The notes under the pieces: model-generated
The model's input: only the letters and a program-made list of their open reading frames with translations
What the model was told of the DNA's origin: nothing
The model's database searches: none
Made by a program: the position numbers and the translations under genes
Shown: piece by piece, positions 61,855 through 64,000 of the stretch
Position numbering within the stretch: position 1 is the stretch's first letter
How the letters are laid out: every line of letters begins with the position of its first letter
Assembly: GCF_022952855.1 (NCBI RefSeq)
Contig: NZ_JALJDX010000219.1
Location: 62,001-126,000 of the forward strand
Length of the DNA stretch: 64,000 bases
Direction: 5' to 3'
From: Pseudomonas sp. RGM2987
GTDB taxonomy: Bacteria; Pseudomonadota; Gammaproteobacteria; Pseudomonadales; Pseudomonadaceae

Positions 61855-64000
61855 TCAGAAATCCAGGTTAGACACCGCCAACGCGTTGCTCTCGATAAAG
61901 TCACGACGTGGCTCGACCGCATCACCCATCAGGGTGTTGAAGATCTGGTCCGCGCCAATGGCGTCTTCGATGGTGACCTTCAGCATCCGGCGCGAGCCCG
62001 GGTCCATGGTGGTTTCCCACAGCTGGTCCGGGTTCATTTCGCCCAGTCCTTTGTAGCGCTGGATGGTGTGGCGCTTGGTGCTTTCGGCCATCAGCCATTC
62101 AAGGGCTTCCTTGAACTCGGTCACGGCTTTCTTGCGCTCGCCGCGTTGAATGTAGGCGCCTTCGTCCAGCAGCGTGCTCAATTGCGCGCCGAGGGAGACA
62201 ACGGTCTTGTAATCGTTGCTGCCGAAGAAGTCGCGGTTGAAGGTAACGTAGTTCGACAAGCCGTGGGAGATCAATTCGACCTCTGGCAGCCAGACGTTAC
62301 GTTCACGGTCTTCACGCAGACTGGCTTTATAGACCAGGCCGGACTTCTCGACGGTGCGCAAGCGGGTTTCGTACTGGGCCAGCCAATCCTGCATCGCTGC
62401 GTGATCGGACAGTTGTTCCAGGCTGACGGCCGGCAGGTAGATGAAGTGCTCGGTCAGCTCCTGTGGATAAAGACGCGACAGGCGCTTGAGGGTCTTCATC
62501 ACCAGACGGAAGTCGTTGACCAGGCGCTCAAGTGCCTCGCCGGAGATGCCCGGAGCGTCTTCGTTCAGGTGCAGGCTCGCATCTTCCAGGGCCGACTGCG
62601 TCATGTACTCTTCCATGGCGTCGTCGTCTTTGATGTATTGCTCTTGCTTGCCTTTCTTGACCTTGTACAGCGGCGGCTGGGCGATGTAGATGTAGCCGCG
62701 CTCGATCAGCTCCGGCAGTTGACGGAAAAAGAACGTCAGCAGCAGGGTGCGGATGTGCGAACCGTCGACGTCGGCGTCGGTCATGATGATGATGTTGTGA
62801 TAGCGCAGCTTGTCGATGTTGTACTCTTCGCGGCCGATGCCACAGCCCAGCGCGGTGATCAAGGTGCCGACTTCCTGGGAGGAAATCATCTTGTCGAAGC
62901 GCGCCTTCTCGACGTTCAGGATCTTGCCCTTGAGCGGCAGGATCGCCTGGGTGCGACGGTTGCGTCCCTGCTTGGCGGAGCCGCCAGCAGAGTCACCTTC
63001 CACGAGGTACAGCTCGGACAGGGCAGGGTCCTTTTCCTGGCAGTCAGCCAGTTTGCCCGGCAGGCCGGCGATGTCCAGCGCGCCTTTGCGGCGGGTCATC
63101 TCACGGGCCTTGCGCGCCGCTTCACGGGCACGGGCGGCGTCGATCATCTTGCCGACCACCAGCTTGGCTTCGTTGGGGTTCTCTAGCAGGAAATCGGAGA
63201 AGTACTTGCCCATTTCCTGCTCGACCGCGGTCTTCACTTCGGAAGAGACCAGCTTGTCCTTGGTCTGGGAGCTGAATTTCGGATCCGGCACCTTCACCGA
63301 AATGATCGCCGTCAGGCCTTCACGGGCATCGTCACCGGTGGTGGCGACTTTATGCTTCTTCGCCAGGCCTTCCTGTTCGATGTAGTTGTTCAGGTTACGC
63401 GTCAGCGCCGAACGGAAGCCCACCAGGTGGGTACCGCCGTCACGCTGCGGAATGTTGTTGGTGAAGCACAACAGGTTCTCGTTGAAGCTGTCGTTCCATT
63501 GCAGGGCGATTTCCACGCCGATGCCGTCTTCACGCTGGACGTTGAAGTGGAAGACCTGGTTGACCGCCGTCTTGTTGGTGTTCAGGTACTCGACGAACGC
63601 CCGCAGGCCGCCTTCGTACTTGAACAGCTCTTCCTTGCCGCTGCGCTCATCCTTGAGGACGATGCCGACACCGGAGTTCAGGAACGACAGTTCACGGATC
63701 CGCTTGGCGAGGATGTCCCAGCTGAAGTGGATGTTCTTGAACGTTTCGCTGGAAGCCTTGAAGTGAATCTGGGTCCCGGTGGTTTCGCTGTCGCCAACAA
63801 TCGCCATGGGTGCCTGAGGCACGCCGTGGACGTAAGTCTGTTCCCAGATCTTGCCGCTGCGGCGAACCGTGAGGACCAGTTCCTCGGACAGTGCGTTCAC
63901 TACCGAGACACCTACGCCGTGCAGACCGCCGGAGACCTTGTAGGAGTTATCGTCGAACTTACCACCGGCGTGCAGGACGGTCATGATGACCTCGGCGGCG
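61855..64000 (-). CDS. gyrB: DNA gyrase subunit B (N-terminus outside the window)
   Basis: The 714 C-terminal residues of GyrB. The frame is open to the window edge (AAEVIMTVLHAGGKFDD...), so about 90 N-terminal residues are missing. KVSGGLHGVGVSVVN belongs to the ATPase site, EGDSAGGSAKQGR and DADVDGSHIRTLLLTF to the TOPRIM domain, and QRYKGLGEM to the C-terminal end. Gyrase B with GyrA introduces negative supercoils. A DnaA box (62462-62470) lies inside the gene. dnaA, dnaN and recF should lie beyond the edge. Confidence 0.97.
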   Translation of the reverse strand, partial: AAEVIMTVLHAGGKFDDNSYKVSGGLHGVGVSVVNALSEELVLTVRRSGKIWEQTYVHGVPQAPMAIVGDSETTGTQIHFKASSETFKNIHFSWDILAKRIRELSFLNSGVGIVLKDERSGKEELFKYEGGLRAFVEYLNTNKTAVNQVFHFNVQREDGIGVEIALQWNDSFNENLLCFTNNIPQRDGGTHLVGFRSALTRNLNNYIEQEGLAKKHKVATTGDDAREGLTAIISVKVPDPKFSSQTKDKLVSSEVKTAVEQEMGKYFSDFLLENPNEAKLVVGKMIDAARAREAARKAREMTRRKGALDIAGLPGKLADCQEKDPALSELYLVEGDSAGGSAKQGRNRRTQAILPLKGKILNVEKARFDKMISSQEVGTLITALGCGIGREEYNIDKLRYHNIIIMTDADVDGSHIRTLLLTFFFRQLPELIERGYIYIAQPPLYKVKKGKQEQYIKDDDAMEEYMTQSALEDASLHLNEDAPGISGEALERLVNDFRLVMKTLKRLSRLYPQELTEHFIYLPAVSLEQLSDHAAMQDWLAQYETRLRTVEKSGLVYKASLREDRERNVWLPEVELISHGLSNYVTFNRDFFGSNDYKTVVSLGAQLSTLLDEGAYIQRGERKKAVTEFKEALEWLMAESTKRHTIQRYKGLGEMNPDQLWETTMDPGSRRMLKVTIEDAIGADQIFNTLMGDAVEPRRDFIESNALAVSNLDF

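Overview
This is a piece of a Pseudomonas chromosome, most likely from the P. fluorescens group. The DNA is GC-rich, protein sequences and gene order closely follow P. aeruginosa blocks known to lie near oriC, and the intergenic spaces carry the REP-type palindromes typical of fluorescent pseudomonads. The right edge runs into gyrB on the minus strand, so dnaA/oriC should lie just beyond it. No tRNA, rRNA, CRISPR array, transposase, integrase or prophage gene is visible.

Layout. (1) 1-6.3 kb: the end of hemF, aroE, a SulP transporter, and the choline-O-sulfate operon (betC plus a choline-binding protein) with its divergent LysR regulator. (2) 6.4-17.6 kb: transport and envelope genes: an NAD(P)-binding protein, a DOPA-dioxygenase-family protein, a citrate carrier with an A-rich leader, a TerC protein, a Na/Pi cotransporter-PhoU fusion, a membrane-anchored M16 peptidase, a DUF5924 protein, a SpmAB-like protein and gltP. 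(3) 17.6-31.3 kb: an envelope-stress and signalling block: a candidate small RNA/small ORF, an Ivy lysozyme inhibitor, small membrane proteins, algB-kinB, an EAL protein, ampDh2, the diguanylate cyclase dgcP, dsbA, cytochromes c4 and c5, engB, and an ErsA-like sRNA between engB and polA. (4) 31.3-44.7 kb: polA, thrB, the zinc regulon (znuA / zur-znuC-znuB), a lipoprotein, katE and metNIQ. (5) 44.7-51.4 kb: an accessory stretch with AT-rich genes (TSUP transporter, SUKH-like protein), a lysozyme-inhibitor-like protein, another diguanylate cyclase, small ORFs and three copies of a dispersed repeat. (6) 51.4-64 kb: the oriC-proximal block: a lipid A-type acyltransferase, tag, glyQS, gmhB, plsC, then a two-component system and gabP, ending in gyrB.

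How the parts relate. Sulfate transport, choline-sulfate capture and cleavage form one osmoprotectant/sulfur module. AlgB/KinB, Ivy, DUF1328 and the AlgU-type ersA promoter are all tied to cell-envelope stress. ZnuABC and Zur form a classic zinc-responsive locus with a shared divergent promoter. Three c-di-GMP enzymes (one EAL, two GGDEF) are present.

Most notable points: a PolA whose proofreading site has lost two of its acidic residues; a structured 17.95-18.13 kb element that could be an sRNA and/or encode a 43-residue peptide; a Crc/Hfq-type A-rich motif with an upstream ORF before the citrate carrier; a three-copy dispersed repeat paired with REP halves; many perfect DnaA boxes; and two breaks in gene order relative to P. 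aeruginosa.
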